Shown here piece after piece: positions 18,366 through 25,783 of a DNA stretch of 64,000 nt. Position 1 is the first letter of the stretch, and each line of letters starts with the position of its first letter. The notes below the pieces were generated by a model. That model saw nothing but the letters and a program-made list of their open reading frames with translations. It had not been told where the DNA came from and did no database searches. Source of the stretch: Flavobacterium anhuiense (GTDB lineage: Bacteria > Bacteroidota > Bacteroidia > Flavobacteriales > Flavobacteriaceae); assembly GCF_004151235.1 (NCBI RefSeq), contig NZ_JUIV01000013.1:1-64000 (forward strand), read 5' to 3'. A program made the translations under genes and the position numbers.

Positions 18366-18938
18366 TTATTCAATTAGTAAATCGAATTTTGCAAGTAATC
18401 CTGCGAGGGCTGTATGTGAAACCTTAGTGCCTTTTATTTTGTTTTCTGAGGGATCAAAAGAATAATTTTTAGAAGTTCTAAAATCAGTTTTCTCCAGAAT
18501 ACTTTCCACGAAAGTGGCGCCAGAAAGATCACAATTTTTAAAAACCGCCAAAGACAAATCACTATTAGATAAATCCGTTTCTTTCAAAGAACAATCGATG
18601 AAATTTGTCTTCTTGAGCTTTTTATAAATGAAAGTTGAATAGTCTAAAATGCAATCTTCAAAATTCATCGAAAACAAAAAACTATTGCAAGCGCTGAAAT
18701 CAAGCCCCATCAATTTGCATCCAATAAATTTGATGTTTTTCAATCCAGTGTTTTTTAAAACTGCCAGCGAAAGATTACAGTTTTTAAAAGTAGAATCTAG
18801 AAAATCATTATGACTCAATTCACTTTTAGAAAAGTTACAGTTAATGAATTTGCAATTAACAAATTCGGTATTGGCTAAACTTTGATCCGAATAATCGATC
18901 GATTCAAAAGTTCGGTTTTGATATAATTTTGATTCCAT
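18366..18938 (-). CDS. Pentapeptide-repeat protein (Qnr-like general shape)
   Basis: The 190-residue protein is built of about 25 consecutive A(D/N)LXX-type pentapeptides, for example FVNCK FINCN FSKSE LSHND. The characteristic shorter insert FIYKKLKKTNF and the ending TDFRTS.NYSFDP resemble the MfpA/Qnr subgroup, which forms a right-handed quadrilateral beta-helix mimicking DNA. The protein may therefore protect topoisomerase or bind a partner, but family membership alone does not show quinolone protection. It is the last gene of the minus-strand group and overlaps nothing. The composition is Cys/Phe-rich, as is usual for the repeats. It lacks a signal peptide, so it is cytoplasmic. Confidence 0.85.
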   Translation of the reverse strand: MESKLYQNRTFESIDYSDQSLANTEFVNCKFINCNFSKSELSHNDFLDSTFKNCNLSLAVLKNTGLKNIKFIGCKLMGLDFSACNSFLFSMNFEDCILDYSTFIYKKLKKTNFIDCSLKETDLSNSDLSLAVFKNCDLSGATFVESILEKTDFRTSKNYSFDPSENKIKGTKVSHTALAGLLAKFDLLIE

Positions 18939-18965
18939 AAAAAAATTAAAAAGGCATTTAAAGTT

Positions 18966-19175
18966 CTATTCTAATTCGATACATTCGAAAATAGTATTGT
19001 TTTGAAGTATTTCTGCAACATTCAATTCGCTGTCAACTCTAAGAATATTGTCACAATCTTCAAGATCAAAATTCCACTCAGAATTAGGTAATAATTCATT
19101 TAGAAGTACAGAAGCCGATTCAAATTTGGCCTGATTATCAACGGAAGTTTTAAAAACATAAATCATAATTTGCAT
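18966..19175 (-). CDS. Small HMA-fold-like protein lacking the CxxC metal site
   Basis: With the ATG at 19175 the product is 69 residues, reading MQIMIYVFKTSVDNQAKF at the start. A longer reading from 19208 adds 11 residues that look unlike coding extension. The beta-alpha-beta layout, KTSV turn, WNFD, and NILRVDSE strand recall ferredoxin-like HMA-domain proteins, but no CxxC is present, so metal binding is not supported. It resembles the protein at 29358-29567. It lies between the AraC gene and the pentapeptide gene (27-base gap), suggesting co-expression. Function unknown. Confidence 0.65.
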   Translation of the reverse strand: MQIMIYVFKTSVDNQAKFESASVLLNELLPNSEWNFDLEDCDNILRVDSELNVAEILQNNTIFECIELE

Positions 19176-19236
19176 TTTTGAGGAAGCAAATTTCTGAAAA
19201 ACACCCACATATTTGTTAGGACTCTATAATCAATAA

Positions 19237-20154
19237 TTAGGACTTATCAATCATTTTTCGGTATCGAATAGGAGAGATTCCTTCTGCTTTTTTAAAAAAT
19301 CGGCTAAAGTAGGATTGATCTTCAAATCCTACTTGCGTTGCGATTTCGCCTACTGAAAGAGTGGTTTGAAACAGCAAATATTTAGCTTCTAATAATATGT
19401 TTTCGTCAATCCATTTTACCGCCGATTTTCCAGTTACAGTCTTAACGCACTTGTTTAAATGGTTCGGAGTAACATTTAATAGCGAGGAGTAATAATTAAC
19501 CTGATGTTGGGTTTTAATATGATCATGAATCAATTCTTTAAATCTCCCTGTAATTGCTTCTGCCGCCGAAATGCTTTTAGAAGTTTTTACCGCATTTTTA
19601 TTCATTTCATAAAACAAAGTAATAAGATACGATTGGACAATATTTAAATCTGTAATTGTAGTTTCTGAATATTCCTTTTTCAATCGTTCCAATATATTTG
19701 TAATTGGGGCAATATCTTCAGGAGCGAGTTTAATTTTCGGATTTCCTGAAATCTTTAGAAAATCAAAATCATTTAGCAGTTCGCGGCTTCCATATTTTCT
19801 AATTAAAATGTCAGGATGAAACTGGCAGATATAACCTTTGTGAATATTGTTAACATTATCAAGCGAAAAAATCTGCCCAGCAGGAACCATAATCATTTCG
19901 TTATCCGTTGTGATGTATTCCAGATAACCCAATTTCATAACATGCTGACCTGAAGAAATAAAAATTAAAGTATGGCAAGAATGTTTAGAAGGCGGAACAG
20001 GATGCTGCATCTGCATCATTTCTTCGATTTCAAGACAGAAAAAATGATCAGAATCCGATTTGAAAAGCAAATGAATAGGATTGTCTTCTCCTAAAAACTT
20101 TTCTCGAAATCCTTTTGGATTATAGGTTTTTATTTTTTCTGCCTGCTTTTTCAT
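19237..20154 (-). CDS. AraC family transcriptional regulator
   Basis: The 305-residue protein starts at the ATG at 20154, one base after the TAG of the preceding gene; an upstream in-frame start would overlap that gene by 74 bases. Residues ~30-140 form a cupin-like sensor (HTLIFISSGQHVMKL, IMVPAGQIFSL). The C-terminal ~100 residues hold the two AraC HTH units, ending in VGEIATQVGFEDQSYFSRFFKKAEGISPIRYR. The short gap marks it as part of an operon with the 187-residue gene. Targets unknown; the pentapeptide protein gene is the obvious candidate. Confidence 0.9.
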   Translation of the reverse strand: MKKQAEKIKTYNPKGFREKFLGEDNPIHLLFKSDSDHFFCLEIEEMMQMQHPVPPSKHSCHTLIFISSGQHVMKLGYLEYITTDNEMIMVPAGQIFSLDNVNNIHKGYICQFHPDILIRKYGSRELLNDFDFLKISGNPKIKLAPEDIAPITNILERLKKEYSETTITDLNIVQSYLITLFYEMNKNAVKTSKSISAAEAITGRFKELIHDHIKTQHQVNYYSSLLNVTPNHLNKCVKTVTGKSAVKWIDENILLEAKYLLFQTTLSVGEIATQVGFEDQSYFSRFFKKAEGISPIRYRKMIDKS

Positions 20155-20155
20155 T

Positions 20156-20719
20156 CTAATAATATAATCTAAAATCAAGCAGTTTACAGAGGTTGTAATG
20201 TTTGGCATAAAGATCTTCGACAACTTCAATTAAATTATCGTTCTCCTGATACAAACTAAAAAAAGCTTTATCAATTGTGCTGCAGCTTGCAATTTTATTA
20301 TAAGTTGATCCGTAGCCAGAAATTGCTCTCGCTCCCGTTATGTCTAAGAAATATTGTGCTTCTTCTTCATTTAAATCTAAAACTTTCAGATTTGCGAAAT
20401 GAATAATTTTCCCTTTCATTTTTCCTTCAAACAATTCGGCAATTTCTTCGATGCTGTAATAATAATCGTGAAGACAAATATTATTTTCCTGACCTGGCAT
20501 GGCAAGATAAATAATTTCATAGTCTTTGAAATTATGATCTTCGTAAAGTAAAATATTCAAACTTTCTTCCAAACCTTCGATTGTATCACAAGTTTTATGA
20601 ATGCTCGAAATTCCTTGGTCAATGGCCAATTCTTCCAAACATTTTACCACATTAGTTGGGGTATGATCGTCTATATCTCGGACGCCTTCAAGGCAGAAAA
20701 TAAATTTTTCATTATCCAT
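20156..20719 (-). CDS. Hypothetical protein, possibly DUF6642-like
   Basis: The 187-residue soluble protein has no signal peptide or membrane segment. It starts MDNEKFIFCLEG, has a central IIYLAMPGQENNICLHDYYYSIEEIAELFEG segment, and a KIIHFANLKVLDLNEEEAQYFLDITGARAISGYGSTY motif. The alternating strand-helix layout and the ISGYG turn recall caspase-like/CHAT or DUF6642 proteins, but I cannot verify either. It is first in the group with the AraC, HMA-fold-like and pentapeptide genes. Function not recognised. Confidence 0.65.
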   Translation of the reverse strand: MDNEKFIFCLEGVRDIDDHTPTNVVKCLEELAIDQGISSIHKTCDTIEGLEESLNILLYEDHNFKDYEIIYLAMPGQENNICLHDYYYSIEEIAELFEGKMKGKIIHFANLKVLDLNEEEAQYFLDITGARAISGYGSTYNKIASCSTIDKAFFSLYQENDNLIEVVEDLYAKHYNLCKLLDFRLYY

Positions 20720-20772
20720 GCAGTTTTTCTTTCTGGTATTTAGGGATTGAAATTCTTCTTTTATGATTCTAA

Positions 20773-20780
20773 CAAAAGTA
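20773..20780 (-). promoter_or_regulatory. -7 box of the minus-strand AraC/pentapeptide group
   Basis: TACTTTTG on the minus strand fits TAnnTTTG, 54 bases before the first start codon. No TTG is seen at the standard spacing. Confidence 0.45.
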
Positions 20781-20872
20781 TTTTTTCTGAAATGAAATCT
20801 AGCATAGAAAATAGAATTTAACGTGCTTTTTAGATTTTAAACTTTGGTTAAAGCCGAGTAAATTTTTAAGCG

Positions 20873-20880
20873 TATTTTTG
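20873..20880 (+). promoter_or_regulatory. -7 box of the nucleosidase gene
   Basis: TATTTTTG fits TAnnTTTG and is 22 bases before the ATG, implying a very short leader. Confidence 0.45.
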
Positions 20881-20901
20881 TAAACCGAAAATAAATTACA
20901 C

Positions 20902-21507
20902 ATGATACAAATTAATCAGACGGCATCTTTTGCTCTCGAAGATATATTATTCTCTTTTGCTCTTGAATCTGAGGCAGCAGAAGTTTTTAAAGGACACAAT
21001 GTTTTAATTACTGGAATTGGAAAAGTAAACGCAGCTTATGAATTGACAAAAGCGATTCAAAAGAAAAGACCTTCTGTTATAATAAATTTAGGATCGGCAG
21101 GAAGCAGCTGTTTTCAAAAAGGCGAAGTAATCTGTTGTACCAAATTTGTACAAAGAGATATGGATGTTCGAGGTTTGGGATTTGCATTATATGAAACGCC
21201 TCTTTCTGGTTTACCACCAGTTTTAGAATATGGTTTATTAATGGACAATCTTCAAGAAGGAATCTGTGGAACAGGAGATAATTTCGAAATGGAACATTGT
21301 TCAGACGCTTATAATGTGGTTGATATGGAAGCTTACGCTCTAGCCATGATTGCCATGAAAGAAAATATTCCGTTTTTAAGTTTAAAATATATCTCTGATG
21401 GAGCCGATGATAATGCTGCCGAAGACTGGACGGTTCAAGTTCATAAAGCTGCAATTGCTTACGGCAAAATTTTGGGATTAATAAAAGAATCAGAAGCCAT
21501 TTCTTAA
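20902..21507 (+). CDS. Nucleosidase (MTA/SAH nucleosidase-like, PNP/UDP family)
   Basis: The 201-residue cytoplasmic protein carries hallmarks of the PNP/UDP phosphorylase family: TGIGKVNAAY, INLGSAGS and CTGDNF-like CGTGDNFEM. The VVDMEAYALA motif holds the purine/ribose-binding Met-Glu pair, and KYISDGAD holds the catalytic Asp. The probable reaction is hydrolysis of 5'-methylthioadenosine or S-adenosylhomocysteine, or a related nucleoside, in methionine salvage. The protein is about 30 residues shorter than E. coli MtnN, so exact substrate is uncertain. It is divergent from the AraC/pentapeptide group. Confidence 0.8.
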   Translation: MIQINQTASFALEDILFSFALESEAAEVFKGHNVLITGIGKVNAAYELTKAIQKKRPSVIINLGSAGSSCFQKGEVICCTKFVQRDMDVRGLGFALYETPLSGLPPVLEYGLLMDNLQEGICGTGDNFEMEHCSDAYNVVDMEAYALAMIAMKENIPFLSLKYISDGADDNAAEDWTVQVHKAAIAYGKILGLIKESEAIS

Positions 21508-21812
21508 TTGAAGTGGCTTTTGTTTTTTTAGGAAGTTGCTCCAGCGGAGCAAAATATTTGAGCATAATTCAAATCCTCAAATTCAAAAAGCTCCAGAGGT
21601 GCGACATATTGAGAATACCTAATTTTAGTATGAATAAAGAATGAAAAGCGACTAAATACTCCTCATACAGTAAAACTGATAAGTATTTGATGGGGTATTT
21701 TGAAGAAATGGATGAGGTTGATTTAATTATGCTTTAAAGAAACTTTTTAACTTTATAGTTTTCATTTTTGATGAAAAACTAATTAACTATTGAAACCAAA
21801 ATGATTTTAACT
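21508..21812. other. Intergenic region with a small hairpin and a possible gene remnant
   Basis: An imperfect AGCCATTT/AAGTGGCT hairpin overlapping the nucleosidase stop may terminate it. A TTGCTCC-AGC-GGAGCAA hairpin follows at 21536-21552, with a related GCTCCAGAGGTGC at about 21590. The frame ending at 21737 reads DKYLMGYFEEMDEVDLIML, which looks like the end of a lost protein gene, but upstream stops interrupt it. Nothing else is seen. Confidence 0.4.
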
Positions 21813-23615
21813 ATGAAGAAAATTGTAATGCTGTGCTGTACTTTTCTGTTTATTGGAAAAGCAATGGCACAGGAAATTTCGCTACTATCTAATATTTCAG
21901 CCAGAAACAATATTACGCTAAACGGAAAATGGAGATATATTGTAGATCCTCTCGAAAACGGATATTATAATTACCGTTTAGAACCTTTTAAAGACAACGG
22001 ATTTTTCGAAAATAAAAAATGGAACACTACAGAATTGAGCGAATATAATTTTGCAACCTCTGCAGTAATGGATATTCCGTCAGATTGGAATTCGAAAGAT
22101 CAAAGATTGTTTTTTTATGAAGGAACGGTTTGGTTTCAGAAAGACTTTAATTATAAAAAAGATGCAAAAACGAAAGGAATTCTTCATTTTGGAGCTGTTA
22201 ATTATGATGCAAAAGTCTATGTAAACGGAAAATTGGCCGGAACTCATATTGGCGGTTACACGCCTTTCAATTTTGATGTAACCAATTTATTAGTTGACGG
22301 AAATAATTTTGTAGTAGTAAAAGTCGATAACAAACGACACAAAGACAATGTGCCAACTGTAAATATGGATTGGTGGAATTACGGCGGCATTACAAGAGAT
22401 GTTACTCTGGCTCAAGTTCCGAATACTTATATTGAAGATTATTTGGTTCAGTTGGATAAAAAAGAAAAAGGAAAAATTTCGGGTTGGATAAAACTAAATA
22501 GCGAATCGGCAAATCAAACAGTTTCGGTTTCCATTCCAGAATTGAAAATTAAAAAAAGCATTACAACAGATTCTAAAGGAATGGCCTATTTCGAAGTAAA
22601 AGCCAGTCCAGTTTTATGGACGCCAGAAAAACCAAAATTATATGATGTTACCATTTCTAAAGCAGATGAAAATATAGCGGATCAAATTGGCTTTAGAACC
22701 ATTGAAACAAAAGGAAAAGAAATTCTGTTAAACGGAAAAAAAGTCTTTTTACGCGGAATCAGCATTCATGAAGAAGCTCCTTTTAGATCAGGAAGAGCTT
22801 GGTCTCAAAATGATGCGATTACGTTATTGACTTGGGCAAAAGAATTGGGCTGTAATTATGTTCGTTTGGCGCATTATCCGCATAACGAAAACATGGTCAA
22901 AGAAGCAGAAAAAATGGGATTGATGATTTGGTCTGAAGTGCCAGTTTATTGGACTATTTCTTGGACAAATCCGGATACTTACGCAAATGCTGAACATCAA
23001 TTGCACGATATGATTTACCGAGATAAAAACCGTTGCGGCATCGTAATTTGGTCAATTGCTAATGAAACTCCACATGGTGATGATCGTGATGCTTTCTTGA
23101 GCAAATTGGCAAAATATGCGCGCACGCAAGATAATTCTCGTTTGATTAGTATGGCGATGGAAGTTACTTCGAGTTCAAATAATATCAATACACTTCACGA
23201 CAATATGAATGAATATGTAGATATTGTGAGTTTCAATCAATATTTAGGTTGGTATAGAGGAACTAACGAATCTTGTAAAGACATGCAATGGGTAATTCCA
23301 TACAACAAACCCGTTATTATAAGTGAGTTTGGCGGCGAAGCTTTGCAAGGTTTACACGGCGATAAAAAAGAACGCTGGAACGAAGAATATCAAGAAGAAT
23401 TGTACATTCAAAATACACAAATGTTCAATCGTATTGAAGGATTAGCAGGAGTTTCTCCTTGGATTCTCGTTGATTTCAGATCTCCAAGAAGACAGTTGCC
23501 TAATATTCAGGATTTCTTCAATCGTAAAGGATTAATTTCAGATCAGGGAATTAAAAAGAAAGCTTTTTATGTAATGAAAGATTGGTATGCTCAAAAAGAA
23601 GTAGAATATAAGTAA
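21813..23615 (+). CDS. Glycoside hydrolase family 2 protein (beta-glucuronidase/galactosidase type)
   Basis: The 600-residue exported enzyme starts at MKKIVMLCC (21813), giving a normal signal peptide ending AMAQE. A second ATG four codons upstream is possible but makes a less typical leader. GH2 domains are in order: sugar-binding jelly roll (to ~residue 190, IGGYTPFNFDVT), Ig-like domain (~190-290) and TIM barrel. The acid/base Glu lies in IWSIANET (about residue 417) and the nucleophile in ISEFGGEA (about 504). The motif NMDWWNYGGITRDV and overall length fit beta-glucuronidase-like members. Substrate is uncertain. It is not in the SusCD operon, though it could act on the same glycan. Confidence 0.85.
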   Translation: MKKIVMLCCTFLFIGKAMAQEISLLSNISARNNITLNGKWRYIVDPLENGYYNYRLEPFKDNGFFENKKWNTTELSEYNFATSAVMDIPSDWNSKDQRLFFYEGTVWFQKDFNYKKDAKTKGILHFGAVNYDAKVYVNGKLAGTHIGGYTPFNFDVTNLLVDGNNFVVVKVDNKRHKDNVPTVNMDWWNYGGITRDVTLAQVPNTYIEDYLVQLDKKEKGKISGWIKLNSESANQTVSVSIPELKIKKSITTDSKGMAYFEVKASPVLWTPEKPKLYDVTISKADENIADQIGFRTIETKGKEILLNGKKVFLRGISIHEEAPFRSGRAWSQNDAITLLTWAKELGCNYVRLAHYPHNENMVKEAEKMGLMIWSEVPVYWTISWTNPDTYANAEHQLHDMIYRDKNRCGIVIWSIANETPHGDDRDAFLSKLAKYARTQDNSRLISMAMEVTSSSNNINTLHDNMNEYVDIVSFNQYLGWYRGTNESCKDMQWVIPYNKPVIISEFGGEALQGLHGDKKERWNEEYQEELYIQNTQMFNRIEGLAGVSPWILVDFRSPRRQLPNIQDFFNRKGLISDQGIKKKAFYVMKDWYAQKEVEYK

Positions 23616-23631
23616 AGAAAGACCAAGTAGA

Positions 23632-23672
23632 AAAACCTTCAAAGTCCTTTAGATTTTGGAGGTTTTTTTTAT
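23632..23672 (+). terminator. Probable weak terminator after the GH2 gene
   Basis: AAAACCTTCAAAG and TTTTGGAGGTTTTTTTT form an imperfect stem followed by a T-run, 20 bases past the stop. Confidence 0.45.
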
Positions 23673-23713
23673 GTTTTTTCCTTAATTTTATTTGAAAAAA
23701 CAGAAGACTTTTA

Positions 23714-24343
23714 ATGGAACTAGAAATTGTCATAAGATTGCTTTTAGCAGCATTTTGGGGAGCTTTAATTGGTGCCGAAAGAGAATATAGCGGAAAAGCG
23801 GCGGGTCTTCGCACCACAATAATGATTTCTGTCGGAGCGTGTTTCTTTACCTTTATGTCCGAATGGATAGGAGGAACGGGAAATCCAGACCGAATAGCTT
23901 CTAATATTGTAACTGGTTTAGGTTTTCTTTGCGCAGGAGTAATTTTTAGATCAGATAATCATGTTAGCGGCATTACTACGGCGGCAACAATATGGTCGGT
24001 TGCAGCGGTAAGTATGGGAGTAGGAGCAGGCTATTATTTTGCATCGGCTTGTGCAGCCTTGATGATTCTTTCCATTCTTACGGTGCTTACTTTTCTTCAG
24101 GATAAAATAGACCTCATCAACGCACATAAAACGCTTCAAATAACTTTTAATCGTTCTGATAGCGGATACGCAAGATGTCTAGAACTTTTTTCAACTTACG
24201 GAGTAAAATCAAAACTGATTACACAGCGCCGTAATTTGAATCATGTGGTTTTAGAATGGCAAATACATGGACCAAAAAAATCTATTGAATCTTTGTATAC
24301 AGCACTTTTGCAAGATCCTGTTTTTGAGGAATTGGTATTATAA
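23714..24343 (+). CDS. MgtC/SapB family membrane protein
   Basis: The 209-residue protein has four or five transmembrane helices in residues 1-130 and a cytoplasmic ACT-like C-terminal domain (~140-209). The motif GALIGAEREYSGKAAGLRTTIMISVGACFFT and NIVTGLGFLCAGVIF are typical of MgtC. Homologues affect magnesium homeostasis and membrane energetics; mechanism is unsettled. The GNAT gene follows by 11 bases and is probably co-transcribed. Confidence 0.9.
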   Translation: MELEIVIRLLLAAFWGALIGAEREYSGKAAGLRTTIMISVGACFFTFMSEWIGGTGNPDRIASNIVTGLGFLCAGVIFRSDNHVSGITTAATIWSVAAVSMGVGAGYYFASACAALMILSILTVLTFLQDKIDLINAHKTLQITFNRSDSGYARCLELFSTYGVKSKLITQRRNLNHVVLEWQIHGPKKSIESLYTALLQDPVFEELVL

Positions 24344-24354
24344 TAATAAAAACT

Positions 24355-24894
24355 ATGAATTTTAATTTACAACCCATTTTAGAAAATGATTTTTGTATTC
24401 TTTCTCCTTTAGAAGAAAAAGATTTTGAAGCTTTGTACAAAGCAGCTTCTGATCCTAAAATTTGGGAACAACATCCAAACAAAGACCGATGGCAAAAAGA
24501 AGTTTTTGAAAAGTTTTTTGAGGGAGCAATCAAAAGTAAAGGCGCCTTTAAGATTATAAATAAGGAAACTGGGGCAGTTGTAGGAAGTACCAGATTTTAC
24601 GATTTTAACGAAGAAGACGATAGTGTTTTTATCGGTTATACTTTTTATGCGGTTTCGTGTTGGGGAAAAGGCATTAATCAAAGCGTAAAAAAGACCATGC
24701 TGGATTATCTTTTTCAATATGTTTCAAAAGTGAAATTTCATATTGGTTCAGAAAATATCAGATCGCAAATTGCAATTTCAAGAGTAGGAGCCAAAAAAGT
24801 GGCTGAAGAAGAAGTGGCTTATTTTGGAGAAAAGCCAAAACTGAATTTTGTGTATCAAATAAATAAAGAAGATTGGAAAAGACAAAAGCCTTAA
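24355..24894 (+). CDS. GNAT family N-acetyltransferase (RimJ/RimL-like)
   Basis: The 179-residue cytoplasmic enzyme has the RimJ/RimL-type layout: N-terminal LEEKDFEALYKAASDPKIWEQ, central GSTRFYDFN.EDDSVFIGYTFY, and acetyl-CoA loop region around WGKGINQSVKKTMLDYLF. It ends SENIRSQIAISRVGAKKVAEEE. It transfers acetyl from acetyl-CoA to an unknown amine or small molecule. It follows MgtC closely. Confidence 0.9.
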   Translation: MNFNLQPILENDFCILSPLEEKDFEALYKAASDPKIWEQHPNKDRWQKEVFEKFFEGAIKSKGAFKIINKETGAVVGSTRFYDFNEEDDSVFIGYTFYAVSCWGKGINQSVKKTMLDYLFQYVSKVKFHIGSENIRSQIAISRVGAKKVAEEEVAYFGEKPKLNFVYQINKEDWKRQKP

Positions 24895-24917
24895 ACATTT
24901 CGTTTAAGGCTTTTGTC
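24881..24917. terminator. Bidirectional terminator between convergent genes
   Basis: Perfect 16-base arms (24881-24896 and 24902-24917) with a 5-base loop. The left arm overlaps the 3' end of the GNAT gene, and AT-rich tracts flank both sides. Confidence 0.9.
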
Positions 24918-24936
24918 TTGTTATAAAATAGATTTT

Positions 24937-25779
24937 TTATTTTACCAAATAATCAACTTGATCTGCTTCGCAAAGTCTGAAATAACCAAAAGCGAAATTG
25001 TTAGCATCGGAAGTATTTACAATGTTTCCTCTAATATTTCCTGGAGGAACAAGAAACGGATTTGAACTTGAAGCTTCTAGTATTAATTTCCAATAATTGA
25101 AAAAGTTTTTAGAAACTCCTCTATGTGTTATCGTTACTGTGTTTCCAGATTTCATTTTGTCTTCATGAGAATATCTTGTACTGATTTCGTTTCCGTTAAA
25201 GAATTCATCATTCGTGATTTCATATTCTGGGTATATCAAAAATGAAGCTTGATAATCGGTTACATAATAATTGATCTCATCTGCAGGATCATTATAATAA
25301 AAGGTCAGTTCAATAATATCTTTTCCGCTAAAATCGGGAACAATATTTTGCTCTATTTTATTAATTGGCGTTACAGAAGTTAGTTTTTCAACTGCTGTGA
25401 AACTTTGCCCTTCGGCAGTAATAAATAATTTGTAATCTGCATTAAGAACAGGAACAAAATTAGTGCATTTGTAAACTCCAGCTTCAGTTTCGTTAAATGT
25501 AAAAACATCTCCGTTACTGTTTTCTATTCTTACTTGCGCACCAGAAACTTTTGGTGTAGAACCGCTATAATATGGCGCTGTTTTACTGATTTTTATGGTT
25601 TGTTCTTTTCCGTCAGTTCCTTTTTTCCAGATAATTTCGGCATCAATTACCAATTTGGTTTCGCCAGTTTCCAGATCCAGATTCACTACATCTTCGCAAG
25701 AAGCAAAAGAAAAAACAAAAAGAAGACTTATTAATGCCAGCGCTCTATTCATTATCGTATATTTTTTCAATTTATTCAT
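24937..25779 (-). CDS. DUF4249 family lipoprotein, partner of the TonB receptor
   Basis: The 280-residue protein starts at the ATG at 25779, four bases after the TonB receptor stop. An upstream ATG at 25866 would overlap the receptor gene and has no signal sequence. The second ATG at 25752 is also a possible start. The lipobox FSFASC gives a lipidated Cys near residue 28. The middle has the beta-rich layout of DUF4249 (LVIDAEIIWKKG, ISKTAPYYSG, YKLFITAEGQSFTAVEKL) and the end reads FGYFRLCEADQ. DUF4249 proteins accompany FecA-like TonB receptors in Bacteroidetes and are thought to help at the surface; ligand unknown. Confidence 0.85.
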   Translation of the reverse strand: MNKLKKYTIMNRALALISLLFVFSFASCEDVVNLDLETGETKLVIDAEIIWKKGTDGKEQTIKISKTAPYYSGSTPKVSGAQVRIENSNGDVFTFNETEAGVYKCTNFVPVLNADYKLFITAEGQSFTAVEKLTSVTPINKIEQNIVPDFSGKDIIELTFYYNDPADEINYYVTDYQASFLIYPEYEITNDEFFNGNEISTRYSHEDKMKSGNTVTITHRGVSKNFFNYWKLILEASSSNPFLVPPGNIRGNIVNTSDANNFAFGYFRLCEADQVDYLVK

Positions 25780-25783
25780 AGCA

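Noticed and set aside
20155..20229. Upstream start of the AraC gene at 20229
   Set aside because: It would overlap the preceding gene by 74 bases; the ATG at 20154 gives normal 1-base spacing and a typical length.
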